Positions 53,538 to 61,721 of a stretch of 64,000 bases of DNA are shown here, one piece after another. Origin of the DNA: DASXKD01 sp963734725 (GTDB lineage Bacteria > Actinomycetota > Actinomycetes > Streptosporangiales > Streptosporangiaceae); the NCBI GenBank assembly GCA_963734725.1, contig CAVTIX010000001.1, positions 1-64,000 on the forward strand. The letters are read 5' to 3'. The notes under the pieces are model-generated. The model was not told where the DNA came from, ran no database searches, and saw only the letters and a list, made by a program, of their open reading frames with translations. Position 1 is the stretch's first letter. Every line of letters begins with the position of its first letter. A program made the position numbers and the translations under genes.

Positions 53538-54020
53538 CTAGCGCGCCGCGCCGGACTGCGGCGGCGTCCTGGGCTCGGCGCCCTGGTCCCGGCCGGTCGG
53601 CACGCGGCAGCCGTATTCCAGGTACAGGGCGGCCGCGACGAGCAGCGCCGCCGCGACGAGCGTGGCACCCGAGGTGAACGCGTCGGACCGGTAGGCCGAC
53701 GACTTGTCCACGGCCCCGGCTACGTAGATCAGGAAGCCGACGGCCAGTCCGCCGATGAACGCCCCCGCCAGCGAACTGGCCTTCGCCAGCGCGGCCAGCC
53801 TGGCCACCGCGATCGGCGGGATCGGGGTGCCACGGCCGCGCAGCCGGGCCCGCACGCTCCGCCCGCAGATCGCCTCGGCGATCGCCAGCAGCGCCAGCGC
53901 CGGCACCCCGCTCCACGGCAGCAGCGGCAGGGACGTGTACACCAGGTGGAGCAGGAGCCACGTCCCGATCGCGCAGACCGCCGCGGTCAGCACCAGGGTG
54001 CGCGCCCGGGTCGGCCTCAT
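53538..54020 (-). CDS. DUF3180 membrane protein
   Basis: A 160-residue protein with four hydrophobic segments, among them TLVLTAAVCAIGTWLLLHLV, VPALALLAIAEAICG, GAFIGGLAVGFLIYVAG and ATLVAAALLVAAALYLEYG. It matches DUF3180, found next to folK in actinobacteria (Rv3605c). The conserved RPTRARTL starts the protein. Function unknown. It is the last gene of the minus-strand folate operon, 36 bases after folK. Confidence 0.9.
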   Translation of the reverse strand: MRPTRARTLVLTAAVCAIGTWLLLHLVYTSLPLLPWSGVPALALLAIAEAICGRSVRARLRGRGTPIPPIAVARLAALAKASSLAGAFIGGLAVGFLIYVAGAVDKSSAYRSDAFTSGATLVAAALLVAAALYLEYGCRVPTGRDQGAEPRTPPQSGAAR

Positions 54021-54056
54021 CGGGATCTCACCGTCACCGGTCTGGCCCGGTGACCG

Positions 54057-54563
54057 TCATGCGGGTGGCTGGAGCACGGCGCCCTCCAGCCGGGCAACCC
54101 CGGTCGTGCCCAGCGCCTCCAGCAGGTCCGCCACCTTGCCCCAGCCCGGAAGCTCGGCGTCGGGGTCGGTGTCGTGCCACGGGGCGAGGACGAACGCGCG
54201 CTCGTGGGCGCGGGGGTGCGGCAGCATCAACCCGGGACTTTCACTCACCTCGTCACCGTAGACGATGAGATCCAGGTCCAGCGTCCGCGGGCCCCAGCGC
54301 TCCCCGCGCTCCCGGCCAAACGCGTCTTCCAGGCTGTGACAACGCTCCAGCACGGCCCGTGCGGGCAGGGTGGTCTCCCCGATCGCCACGGCGTTGAGGT
54401 AGTCCGGCTGCTCCGGGCCGCCGACCGGGGCGGTCTCGTACACCGGGGACACGGCCACGAAGGCAAGCCGGGGGGTGTCGAACAGCCCGTCCAGCCCGCC
54501 CTGCAGGTAGTCCAGCCGGTCACCGAGGTTGCTGCCCATGGCGATGACCACGCTCGTTTTCAC
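54057..54563 (-). CDS. folK: HPPK, 6-hydroxymethyldihydropterin pyrophosphokinase
   Basis: Transfers pyrophosphate from ATP to 6-hydroxymethyl-7,8-dihydropterin in folate synthesis. The 168 residues include VVIAMGSNLGDRLDYLQGGL, AVSPVYETAPVGGPEQPDYL and the signature RERGERWGPRTLDLDLIVYG, then LPHPRAHERAFVLAPW. GTG start at 54563, overlapping the folB stop by four bases (GTGA). Confidence 0.96.
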   Translation of the reverse strand: MKTSVVIAMGSNLGDRLDYLQGGLDGLFDTPRLAFVAVSPVYETAPVGGPEQPDYLNAVAIGETTLPARAVLERCHSLEDAFGRERGERWGPRTLDLDLIVYGDEVSESPGLMLPHPRAHERAFVLAPWHDTDPDAELPGWGKVADLLEALGTTGVARLEGAVLQPPA

Positions 54564-54949
54564 GTGGGCCGCCCTGGGCTGGCTGACGGCCGTTCCCGCC
54601 GGATGATCACGGCAACGTCGTCGAATGGATGCGCGATGGGCGCCTGCGGCTTGTGGACAGTAATTTCGGCCTCCGCTACCAGGGGTTCGGACAGGCAGCC
54701 GGCCGCGAGGCGCTCGGCCAGCGTCTCGATCAACCGGACCGGCGGTTCCCCGGCCAACCGCACCAGCCGGTTCGCGAGGGCGCCGTAGTCGATGGTCTTG
54801 GACAGGTCGTCGCCGGCCGCCGCGGCCCTGGTGTCCAGCCACAGCACCGCGTCGATCACGAATTCCTGGCCGTCGCGCCGCTCGGCGTCGAACACGCCAT
54901 GCCGGGCGAAGGCGCGCAGCCCGCGCAGCTCAATGCGGTCCAACGTCAC
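54560..54949 (-). CDS. folB: Dihydroneopterin aldolase
   Basis: Converts dihydroneopterin to 6-hydroxymethyldihydropterin and glycolaldehyde. The 129 residues show IELRGLRAFARHGVFDAERR, QEFVIDAVLWLD, DDLSKTIDYGALANRL, and ITVHKPQAPIAHPFDDVAVI with the conserved Lys. GTG start at 54949 overlaps the folP stop (GTGA), and the gene's end overlaps folK, so folP-folB-folK are translationally coupled. Confidence 0.95.
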   Translation of the reverse strand: MTLDRIELRGLRAFARHGVFDAERRDGQEFVIDAVLWLDTRAAAAGDDLSKTIDYGALANRLVRLAGEPPVRLIETLAERLAAGCLSEPLVAEAEITVHKPQAPIAHPFDDVAVIIRRERPSASPGRPT

Positions 54950-55827
54950 GTCACGGCCTCCAGCGCCGCGGCCCGCCAGGCTTCGGCGACACGCACCGCG
55001 TCGGAGTTGCCGGGCACCTCGTGCACCCGGGAGCACCAGGCGCCGGCGGCAGCCGCGAGGGCGGTCACCGCGACCGTGGCGTCGTCACAGCCGGTGAAGG
55101 GCCGGGGGGTGCCGTCCGGGGCGGCCAGCAGCCTGCCCAGGAAGCGCTTGCGGGACGCCCCGACGAGCACCGGGAACTCCTGCCCGGCGCCGTCCAGGGT
55201 GGACAGCCGGGACAGGTTCACCAGCAGCGCCCAGTTGTGCTCCGGCTGCTTGGCGAAACCAAGCCCGGGGTCGACCACGATCATCGACGGATCCACGCCC
55301 CCGGCGACCACCGCATCGACCCGGCGCCGCAGTTCCTCGCAGACCTCCGTGACGACGTCGGCGTAGACGGCCCGGTCCTGCATTCGATGGCTGTGCCCGC
55401 GCCAGTGCATGACCACGTACGGCACGCCCGCCCCGGCCACCAGGCGCGGCATATCCGGGTCGGCCAGCCCGCCGCTGACGTCGTTGACCAGCCTGGCACC
55501 GGCGTCCAGGGCCGCTTGGGCCACCTCGGCCCGCATGGTGTCCACGCTGACTGGCACGTTCTCCCGGGTCAGGCCCGTGATCACCGGGATCACCCGGCGC
55601 AGCTCCTCGTCGGCCGGTATCCGCTGGGCACCGGGCCGGGTGGACTCCCCGCCCACGTCCACGATGTCGGCGCCCTGCGCGGCGAGCTGCCGGCCACGGC
55701 CGATCGCCGCGTCCGCCCCGAACCACGCCCCGCCGTCGGAGAACGAGTCGGGGGTGACGTTCACCACCCCCATGATCAGGCACCGGCCCGGATCGGGGAG
55801 GCCGGGCGGGCCCGGGCCGCGCCGCAT
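54946..55827 (-). CDS. folP: Dihydropteroate synthase
   Basis: Condenses pterin pyrophosphate with p-aminobenzoate; the sulfonamide target. The 293 residues have IMGVVNVTPDSFSDGGAWFG, IVDVGGESTRPGAQRIPADE, PVSVDTMRAEVAQAAL, LVNDVSGG, VDPGLGFAKQPEHN and VLVGASRKRFLG. The ATG at 55827 sits 17 residues before IMGVVN, as usual in the family; a GTG at 55890 would add 21 residues. Coupled to folB downstream. Confidence 0.95.
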   Translation of the reverse strand: MRRGPGPPGLPDPGRCLIMGVVNVTPDSFSDGGAWFGADAAIGRGRQLAAQGADIVDVGGESTRPGAQRIPADEELRRVIPVITGLTRENVPVSVDTMRAEVAQAALDAGARLVNDVSGGLADPDMPRLVAGAGVPYVVMHWRGHSHRMQDRAVYADVVTEVCEELRRRVDAVVAGGVDPSMIVVDPGLGFAKQPEHNWALLVNLSRLSTLDGAGQEFPVLVGASRKRFLGRLLAAPDGTPRPFTGCDDATVAVTALAAAAGAWCSRVHEVPGNSDAVRVAEAWRAAALEAVT

Positions 55828-55987
55828 GCCGGCCAGCCAGCCAGCACCGGGCGGCGCCCCGGGGGGCGTGCCGCTTGTCACAGGGGTCACCTTAGAGCAC
55901 CTGGCAGCAGAACGGCTGGGCGCTCTGGCCCGCACAAGGCGACATTGACCGGGTTCGGAGGCGGAACGGCCCAGCCGGGCGCCCGGG

Positions 55988-57844
55988 TCAGCAAGCTGGC
56001 GGGCGCCGGGGCGGGCGGCGCAACGGCCGCGCCAGGCTGGTGAGCCCCAGCCGGCGGGCGATCCGGCGCACCTCCACCGTGGGCCAGACCAGGAACGCTT
56101 CGGCTTCCAGAGCGGCGATGGCGACCCGGGGCGCGTCCCTGGTCCCGGAGAACACGAAGAAGCGCGGCGCCCACAGCGGGCAGAACTTGGCGTTGAACTT
56201 GTACAGCGACTCGATCTGGAACCAGCGGGAGGCGAACAGCAGGATGCCCCGGCAGGCGCGCAGCACCGGCCCGGCGCCGATCCGCTCGCCTCGGGCCAGC
56301 GTCGAGCGGAACACCGCGAAGTTGAGCGACACCCGCTTGACGCCGAGTTCCTGGGCCGCCTTGATCGTCTCCACGATGAGGAAGTCGTTGACGCCTGGCT
56401 GCGCGGTCCGTTCCCGGCGCATGAGGTCCAGGGAGAGGCCGTCGGAACCCCACGGGACAAAGTGCAGCAGGCCGCGCAGCACCCCGTCCTCCGTGGCGGT
56501 GGCGATTACGCAATCCGCGTCGCCGGGCCCGCCGACGCGGCCCAGGGCCATCGAGAACCCCCGCTCGGTGGGGCTGCCCCGCCAGGAGTCGGCCCGGCGG
56601 ACCAGCCGCTCGACCTCCTCGGGCGGCACCTCGGAGAGCCGCCGGACCTGCGCCTCGTACCCCTGCCGGCAGACCCGGGCGGCCATCTGCCGCACGTTGC
56701 GCATCTGCCTGCCCTGGAGGCTGAAACTGGCCACCTCCACGATGGCCTCGTCGCCAAGCTCCAGGGCGGTCAGGTTCCCCTCGCGGCACCAGATTTCCGC
56801 GCCGAGTTCGCTGCAGCCCATCACCGCCGGGGCCCAGGCGTGCCGGGCCGCCTCGTCGAGGAACGCATGGATCGCGCCCGGCCACGCCTCGGGGTCCCCG
56901 ATCGGGTCGCCGCTGGCCAGCATGACGCCGGAAACCACGCGGTACCCGACGCAGGACTTGCCGGTGGCCGACCAGATGACGCTCTTGTCGTTGCGGAGGG
57001 TGAAGTAGCCGAGCGAGTCCCGGTGCCCGTGCTTGCGCAGCAGTTCCCGTATCTCCTGGTCATCCTGGTGGGTGAGCCTGGCTCTCTGCTTGGCCGGGCG
57101 CAGGAACATGTACCCGGTGACCAGCAGCGTGAACACGCCCAGCGAACTGGTCAGGATGTTGAAGAAGTCACTCCTGCCCTCGGGCACGAACTGGACCGGG
57201 CCGGACACGCCAACCAGGCCGTAGGTCGTGTGCACGATGCGCTGCCACACCGAGTAGTTGTGGGCGAGGTTGTGCGCCAGCAGCATGTAGGTCAGGCCGA
57301 TGGCCACGTCCGCGATCAGCAGGCACACGAAGACGCGCACGGCGAGCCAGCGGGTGCGCGGTTCGCCCACCGCGTAGAACTCGTCCCGGTAGAACAGCAG
57401 GCCCGCCAGCAGGATCGCGGACACCACCCCGGGGGCCAGATAGGGCGCGTGAACTAGGTGAATGAGGACACTGAAGGCAAGCAACAGGCAGGTCGCCTGC
57501 CATGCCCGCCGTTTTCTCCGCCGCAGGCCATGGGAGAGCATCAACAGCAGCAACCCGATGATCACGTCCGCGGTAAAGGTGACATTTGTCAGGACGCCGG
57601 GCACGAACGGCGTGATCCGGTGCAGCCGGTCCACCAGTTCCAGGCTGGGAATGACCGCGCTCACCACATCGGCGAGCCCGATCAGCAAGGCGAGCCAGCC
57701 TGCGGTGATGGGCACCCAGCGACGGTTCTGCCTGCGGTCGGGCCCACGGCCCGGCTGCGGCCTGAGGTGTTCCGCCCAGTCGCCGATGGCAGGCAGGGCG
57801 CTCGGCTCGGCCGCTTCAGACATCTGCGTAAGGCCCTGCGTCAC
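55988..57844 (-). CDS. MprF/LysX-like DUF2156 membrane protein (possible lysyl-phosphatidylglycerol synthase)
   Basis: A 618-residue protein. The first 230 residues hold six or seven membrane helices (for example WLALLIGLADVVSAVIPSLE, VIIGLLLLMLSHGL, LAVRVFVCLLIADVAIGLTY). The rest is a DUF2156 GNAT-like domain with YFTLRNDKSVIWSATGKSCV, GDPIGDPEAWPGAIHAFLDE, LSLDLMRRERTAQPGVNDFL and FNAKFCPLWAPRFFVF. This is the catalytic layout of MprF and of the N-terminal part of mycobacterial LysX, which transfer lysine from tRNA to phosphatidylglycerol. It is inserted in the folate operon between folP and folE. Start GTG 57844 or ATG 57823. Confidence 0.85.
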   Translation of the reverse strand: MTQGLTQMSEAAEPSALPAIGDWAEHLRPQPGRGPDRRQNRRWVPITAGWLALLIGLADVVSAVIPSLELVDRLHRITPFVPGVLTNVTFTADVIIGLLLLMLSHGLRRRKRRAWQATCLLLAFSVLIHLVHAPYLAPGVVSAILLAGLLFYRDEFYAVGEPRTRWLAVRVFVCLLIADVAIGLTYMLLAHNLAHNYSVWQRIVHTTYGLVGVSGPVQFVPEGRSDFFNILTSSLGVFTLLVTGYMFLRPAKQRARLTHQDDQEIRELLRKHGHRDSLGYFTLRNDKSVIWSATGKSCVGYRVVSGVMLASGDPIGDPEAWPGAIHAFLDEAARHAWAPAVMGCSELGAEIWCREGNLTALELGDEAIVEVASFSLQGRQMRNVRQMAARVCRQGYEAQVRRLSEVPPEEVERLVRRADSWRGSPTERGFSMALGRVGGPGDADCVIATATEDGVLRGLLHFVPWGSDGLSLDLMRRERTAQPGVNDFLIVETIKAAQELGVKRVSLNFAVFRSTLARGERIGAGPVLRACRGILLFASRWFQIESLYKFNAKFCPLWAPRFFVFSGTRDAPRVAIAALEAEAFLVWPTVEVRRIARRLGLTSLARPLRRPPRRPPAC

Positions 57845-58053
57845 GGGGAATCAGCGTAGCCGGGCCGGGGCATTTCATGGGTAATCTCCTGGTATTCGCA
57901 AAGTACCCATGGACGCGCCACTTCCGTTCGTGGCTGGGGTCTCTTCTCGGCTTTTGTTGCAGGGCGGGCTTGCCGTGCCCGCCCGGGAAACGTTGCTAGC
58001 CGCCGCCGGCCGGTGTGCCAGCCGCCGCGGGACGAGGGCGCCGGCGCGCCGGG

Positions 58054-58635
58054 TCAGGTGCGGGGCTGCAGCAGCAGGCTCATGGCCTCCGCCCGGGTGC
58101 TGGCATTGTCCCTGATGCTGCCCCGCACCGCAGAGGTGACCGTCTTCGCCCCCGGCTTGCGCACCCCGCGCATCGACATGCACAGGTGCTCCGCCTCGAT
58201 CACCACCAGCGCTCCGCGCGGCTCCAGCACGCGCATCAGCGCGTCGGCGATCTGGCTGGTCATCCGCTCCTGGACCTGCGGCCGCCGGGCGTAGACGTCC
58301 ACCAGCCTGGCCAGCTTGGACAGCCCGGTGATCTGGCCCTTCTCGTTCGGTATGTAGGCCACGTGAGCACGGCCGAAGAACGGGACCAGGTGGTGCTCGC
58401 AGGTGCTGTATACCTCGATGTCGCGGACCAGGATCAGCTCGTCGTGGTCGGCGTCGAACACCGTGCCCAGCACGTCCTCCGGGTCCTGGGACAGCCCGGA
58501 GAACTGTTCCGCGTAGGCGCGGGCGACCCGCGCCGGGGTGTCCGCCAGCCCATCCCGGTCCGGGTCCTCGCCGATGGCGGCCAGGATTTCCCGTACCGCC
58601 CGCTCGATCCGCGGGCGGTCGATCGGCTCGCTCAA
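58054..58635 (-). CDS. folE: GTP cyclohydrolase I
   Basis: First enzyme of tetrahydrofolate synthesis, making dihydroneopterin triphosphate. The 193 residues contain VYSTCEHHLVPFFGRAHVAY with the zinc Cys and His, IPNEKGQITGLSKLARLVDV, and the second zinc Cys in VVIEAEHLCMSMRGV. The start is a rare TTG at 58635 that overlaps the ftsH TGA (TTGA), indicating coupling to ftsH. Confidence 0.96.
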   Translation of the reverse strand: MSEPIDRPRIERAVREILAAIGEDPDRDGLADTPARVARAYAEQFSGLSQDPEDVLGTVFDADHDELILVRDIEVYSTCEHHLVPFFGRAHVAYIPNEKGQITGLSKLARLVDVYARRPQVQERMTSQIADALMRVLEPRGALVVIEAEHLCMSMRGVRKPGAKTVTSAVRGSIRDNASTRAEAMSLLLQPRT

Positions 58636-60668
58636 AGCGGTTCGCCGGGCAGGGCGTCATCGCTGCCGAACGGAGGCAGCGTGGGCGGGGCCGAGTTGCC
58701 GAGGCTGCCCGTGCCGCCGGACTGGCCGTTGCCCGCGGCGGGCAGGTCCTGCCCGTCCGGGGCGGCGGTCAGGGCGAGCTCCTTCGGCGTCAGCACCGGC
58801 GGCCGGTCCGAGGGCAGCCGTTTGCCGTACCCGGTGTAGGAGCCGCGGGACGGGCGGGTCTGGATCGGCGCGAAGATCCGGAGCACCTCTTCCCTGCTCA
58901 ACGTCTCCTTGTCCATGAGCTGCAGGACCAGATCGTCGAGCACCTCGCGGTAGGTGACCAGGATCTCCCAGGCCTCGTCGTGCGCGGCCTCGATGAGGCG
59001 CCGCACCTCTTCGTCGATCGTGGACGCGATCTCTTCGGAGTAGTCCCTGCTGTGCGACATGTCCCGGCCGAGGAACGGCTCGCCGTCACCGGTGCCGAAC
59101 TTGCGGGCGCCCAGCCGCTCGCTCATCCCGTACTCGGTCACCATGCCGCGGGCGATCTGGCTGGCCTTGTCGATGTCGTTGGCGGCGCCCGTGGTGGGCT
59201 CGTGGAACACCAGCTCCTCCGCGGTGCGCCCACCCAGCAGCATGGCGAGCTGGTCCATCATCTCCGACCGGGTGATGAGGAACTTGTCCTCCTGCGGCGC
59301 CGAGGCGGTGTAGCCGAGGGCGCGGCCGCGGGGGATGATGGTGATCTTGTGCACCGGGTCGGCGTTCGGCAGCGCGTGGCCGACCAGGGCGTGCCCGCCC
59401 TCGTGGTAGGCGATGAGCTTGCGCTCCCTCTCCGACAGCAGCACGCTCTTGCGCTCGGGGCCCGCCATCACCCGGTCGATCGACTCTTCCAGCGCCGCCA
59501 TGGTGATCTTCGTTCCGTTGGCCCGCGCGGTCAGCAGGGCGGCCTCGTTGATCACGTTGGCCAGGTCCGCGCCGGTGAAACCGGCGGTCCGGCGTGCGAT
59601 CAGGTCGAGCTCCACGCCGTCGGCGAACGGCTTGCCGCGGGCGTGCACCCGCAGGATGCCCTTGCGCCCGGCGAGGTCGGGCTGCGCGACGACGATCTGC
59701 CGGTCGAACCGGCCGGGCCGCAGCAGCGCCGGGTCGAGGATGTCGGGCCGGTTGGTGGCCGCGATGACGATGACCCCGCCCTTGACGTCGAACCCGTCCA
59801 GCTCGACCAGCAGCTGGTTGAGCGTCTGCTCGCGCTCGTCGTGGCCGCCGCCGAACCCGGCGCCGCGGTGCCGGCCGACCGCGTCGATCTCGTCCACGAA
59901 CACGATCGCGGGCGCGTTCGCCTTGGCCTGCTCGAACAGGTCGCGCACCCGGGAGGCGCCGACGCCGACGAACATTTCCACGAAGTCGGACCCGGAGATC
60001 GAGTAGAACGGGACCCCGGCCTCCCCGGCCACGGCCCGGGCGAGCAGCGTCTTGCCCGTTCCCGGCGGCCCGTACAGCAGGACGCCCTTGGGGATCTTGG
60101 CGCCGATCGCCTGGAACTTGCCCGGGGTCTGCAGGAACTCCTTGATCTCCTGGAGTTCCTCGATGGCCTCATCGGCCCCGGCCACGTCGCCGAAGGTGGT
60201 CTTCGGGGTGTCCTTGGTGATCAGCTTGGCCTTGGACTTCCCGAAGTTCATCACCCGGGAGCCGCCGCCCTGCATCTGGTTGAGCAGGAAGAAGAAGATC
60301 AAGATGATCAGGATGTACGGCAGGAAGCTGAAGATCACGCCGATGACGGTGTTGCCGCTGGGCACCTGGACGTTGTAGCCGCCCTTCGGGGGCTTCTTCT
60401 GCAGTTGGTCGGCAATCTGCTGGCCCTGGTTGCCGACCCAGCTCGCCTGCAGCCGCTTGTCGTTCGTCGTGACGATCTCGATCGTCTGGTTCTTGTCGAT
60501 CAGGGTCGCCGACTGGACTTCGCCCCGGTTGATGTATCCGACAACCGTGGACGTCGAGGCCGGCGTGTACGACTCGCCGCGGTTCGCGTAGGCGAACACG
60601 ATGAAGAACAGCAGCAGCATCACGAGGACCGCGACGAACGGCCCGCGGAAGTAACGCTTGAGATCCAT
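58632..60668 (-). CDS. ftsH: ATP-dependent membrane zinc protease FtsH
   Basis: Membrane-anchored AAA+ protease for quality control. The 678 residues have two N-terminal membrane helices (FVAVLVMLLLFFIVFAYA and VIFSFLPYILIILIFFFLL) flanking a periplasmic domain, Walker A GPPGTGKTLLARAVAGEAG near 200, the pore and SRH regions (FVEMFVGVGASRVRDLF, AATNRPDILDPALLRPGRFD), and the zinc site AYHEGGHALVGHAL. The C-terminal tail is Pro/Gly-rich. ATG start. The hpt gene reads almost to its start because of a lost hpt stop. Confidence 0.98.
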   Translation of the reverse strand: MDLKRYFRGPFVAVLVMLLLFFIVFAYANRGESYTPASTSTVVGYINRGEVQSATLIDKNQTIEIVTTNDKRLQASWVGNQGQQIADQLQKKPPKGGYNVQVPSGNTVIGVIFSFLPYILIILIFFFLLNQMQGGGSRVMNFGKSKAKLITKDTPKTTFGDVAGADEAIEELQEIKEFLQTPGKFQAIGAKIPKGVLLYGPPGTGKTLLARAVAGEAGVPFYSISGSDFVEMFVGVGASRVRDLFEQAKANAPAIVFVDEIDAVGRHRGAGFGGGHDEREQTLNQLLVELDGFDVKGGVIVIAATNRPDILDPALLRPGRFDRQIVVAQPDLAGRKGILRVHARGKPFADGVELDLIARRTAGFTGADLANVINEAALLTARANGTKITMAALEESIDRVMAGPERKSVLLSERERKLIAYHEGGHALVGHALPNADPVHKITIIPRGRALGYTASAPQEDKFLITRSEMMDQLAMLLGGRTAEELVFHEPTTGAANDIDKASQIARGMVTEYGMSERLGARKFGTGDGEPFLGRDMSHSRDYSEEIASTIDEEVRRLIEAAHDEAWEILVTYREVLDDLVLQLMDKETLSREEVLRIFAPIQTRPSRGSYTGYGKRLPSDRPPVLTPKELALTAAPDGQDLPAAGNGQSGGTGSLGNSAPPTLPPFGSDDALPGEPL

Positions 60669-60671
60669 TGA

Positions 60672-61520
60672 TCAACGACCCCGCCTGCTCCGGGCGGGTC
60701 CCTCCTGACCAGCTTCTGTTACCCGCCGACCTCCGGCGGGCCTGTCCTGTGTCCCAGTGACCATGCCGGCTTCCTTAGTCATTCCCCGGTAAAGGTGCGG
60801 GTTAGTTGACGTTACACCGCGCCCGGGACTCCTCGGGCAGCCACGCCACCCCAGGTTTCCCGGCGGTCCTCTCCCTCGCATCAACGCTCCCCATCGCTGA
60901 CCGTGTTCCCCTCTCCTACCCTCTGTGTTCTGGCTCAGCCAGCCGGCGCCCTGCCGGCCTCTCACGGTCCCGCCGTAGACGTGCGGCGCCAGGGTGCCGA
61001 TGAACGGCAGGTTCCGGTACCGCTCCGCGTAGTCGAGCCCGTACCCGACCACGAATTCGTTCGCGATGTCGAAGCCGATGTAGGCCACATCGACGTCCAT
61101 CAGCGCCGCCGCCGGCTTGCGGAGCAGGACGCACAGGCGCAGCGAGGCCGGCTGGCGCGAGCGCAGGTTGCCCACCAGCCAGGAGAGGGTCAGGCCGGAG
61201 TTGACGATGTCCTCCACGATCAGCACATGCCTGCCGGATATGTCGGTGTCGAGGTCTTTCAGGATGCGCACCACGCCGGAGGACCGGGTGCCGGACCCGT
61301 AGGAGGAGACAGCCATCCAGTCCATCTCCACCGGCAGCCGCATGGCCCGGGCCAGATCAGCCATGATCATGACCGCGCCCTTGAGCACCCCGACCAGCAG
61401 GAGGTCGTGCCCGGCGTAGTCGGCGTCGAGCTCGGCGGCCAGTTCGGCCACCCGCGCCTGCAGCCGGCCGGCCGGGATCAGAATCTCCTTGAGGTCGGCG
61501 CCCACGTCAGTCGCGTCCAA
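60672..61520 (-). CDS. hpt: Hypoxanthine phosphoribosyltransferase with abnormal C-terminal extension
   Basis: Purine salvage enzyme making IMP and GMP from bases and PRPP. The first 185 residues are a normal HGPRT: LLLVGVLKGAVMIMADLARA, MAVSSYGSGTRSSG, PRPP loop VLIVEDIVNSGLTLSWLV, and IGFDIANEFVVGYGLDYAER then LPFIGTLAPHVYGG. The family ends there. Here the frame runs on for about 95 residues of Arg/Gly-rich, non-coding-like sequence to 60672, 3 bases before ftsH. A TGA in the neighbouring frame at 60962-60964 would close the gene if one G were missing from the preceding GGCGGG. Confidence 0.9.
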   Translation of the reverse strand: MDATDVGADLKEILIPAGRLQARVAELAAELDADYAGHDLLLVGVLKGAVMIMADLARAMRLPVEMDWMAVSSYGSGTRSSGVVRILKDLDTDISGRHVLIVEDIVNSGLTLSWLVGNLRSRQPASLRLCVLLRKPAAALMDVDVAYIGFDIANEFVVGYGLDYAERYRNLPFIGTLAPHVYGGTVRGRQGAGWLSQNTEGRRGEHGQRWGALMRGRGPPGNLGWRGCPRSPGRGVTSTNPHLYRGMTKEAGMVTGTQDRPAGGRRVTEAGQEGPARSRRGR

Positions 61521-61541
61521 CCGGGCCCTCCGATGCGCCTA

Positions 61542-61721
61542 GGGCATGTCCCATAGATCATCCAGCCTGCTGCGCGACCACCGGACGGGCGCCTCGCTGC
61601 GTTGTCGTCGCCGCCAATAGTTCCACTATTGGCTCCTCCTCCGCCGTGCGATCCCCCACCCGCCTCCCCATCCTGCTTCACGGCGGCCGCTCGCGACGGC
61701 ATAGATCTACGGGACACGCCC
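61542..61721. mobile_element. MITE-like element copy B
   Basis: 180-bp element with terminal inverted repeats: left GGGCATGTCCCATAGATC, right end complement GGGCGTGTCCCGTAGATC (two mismatches in 18). Internal hairpin CCAATAG-TTCCA-CTATTGG (61614-61632). It lies between tilS and hpt, which are otherwise adjacent in an operon. Its right end supplies the last codons and the TAG stop of tilS; the left end is 21 bases upstream of the hpt start. Confidence 0.85.
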
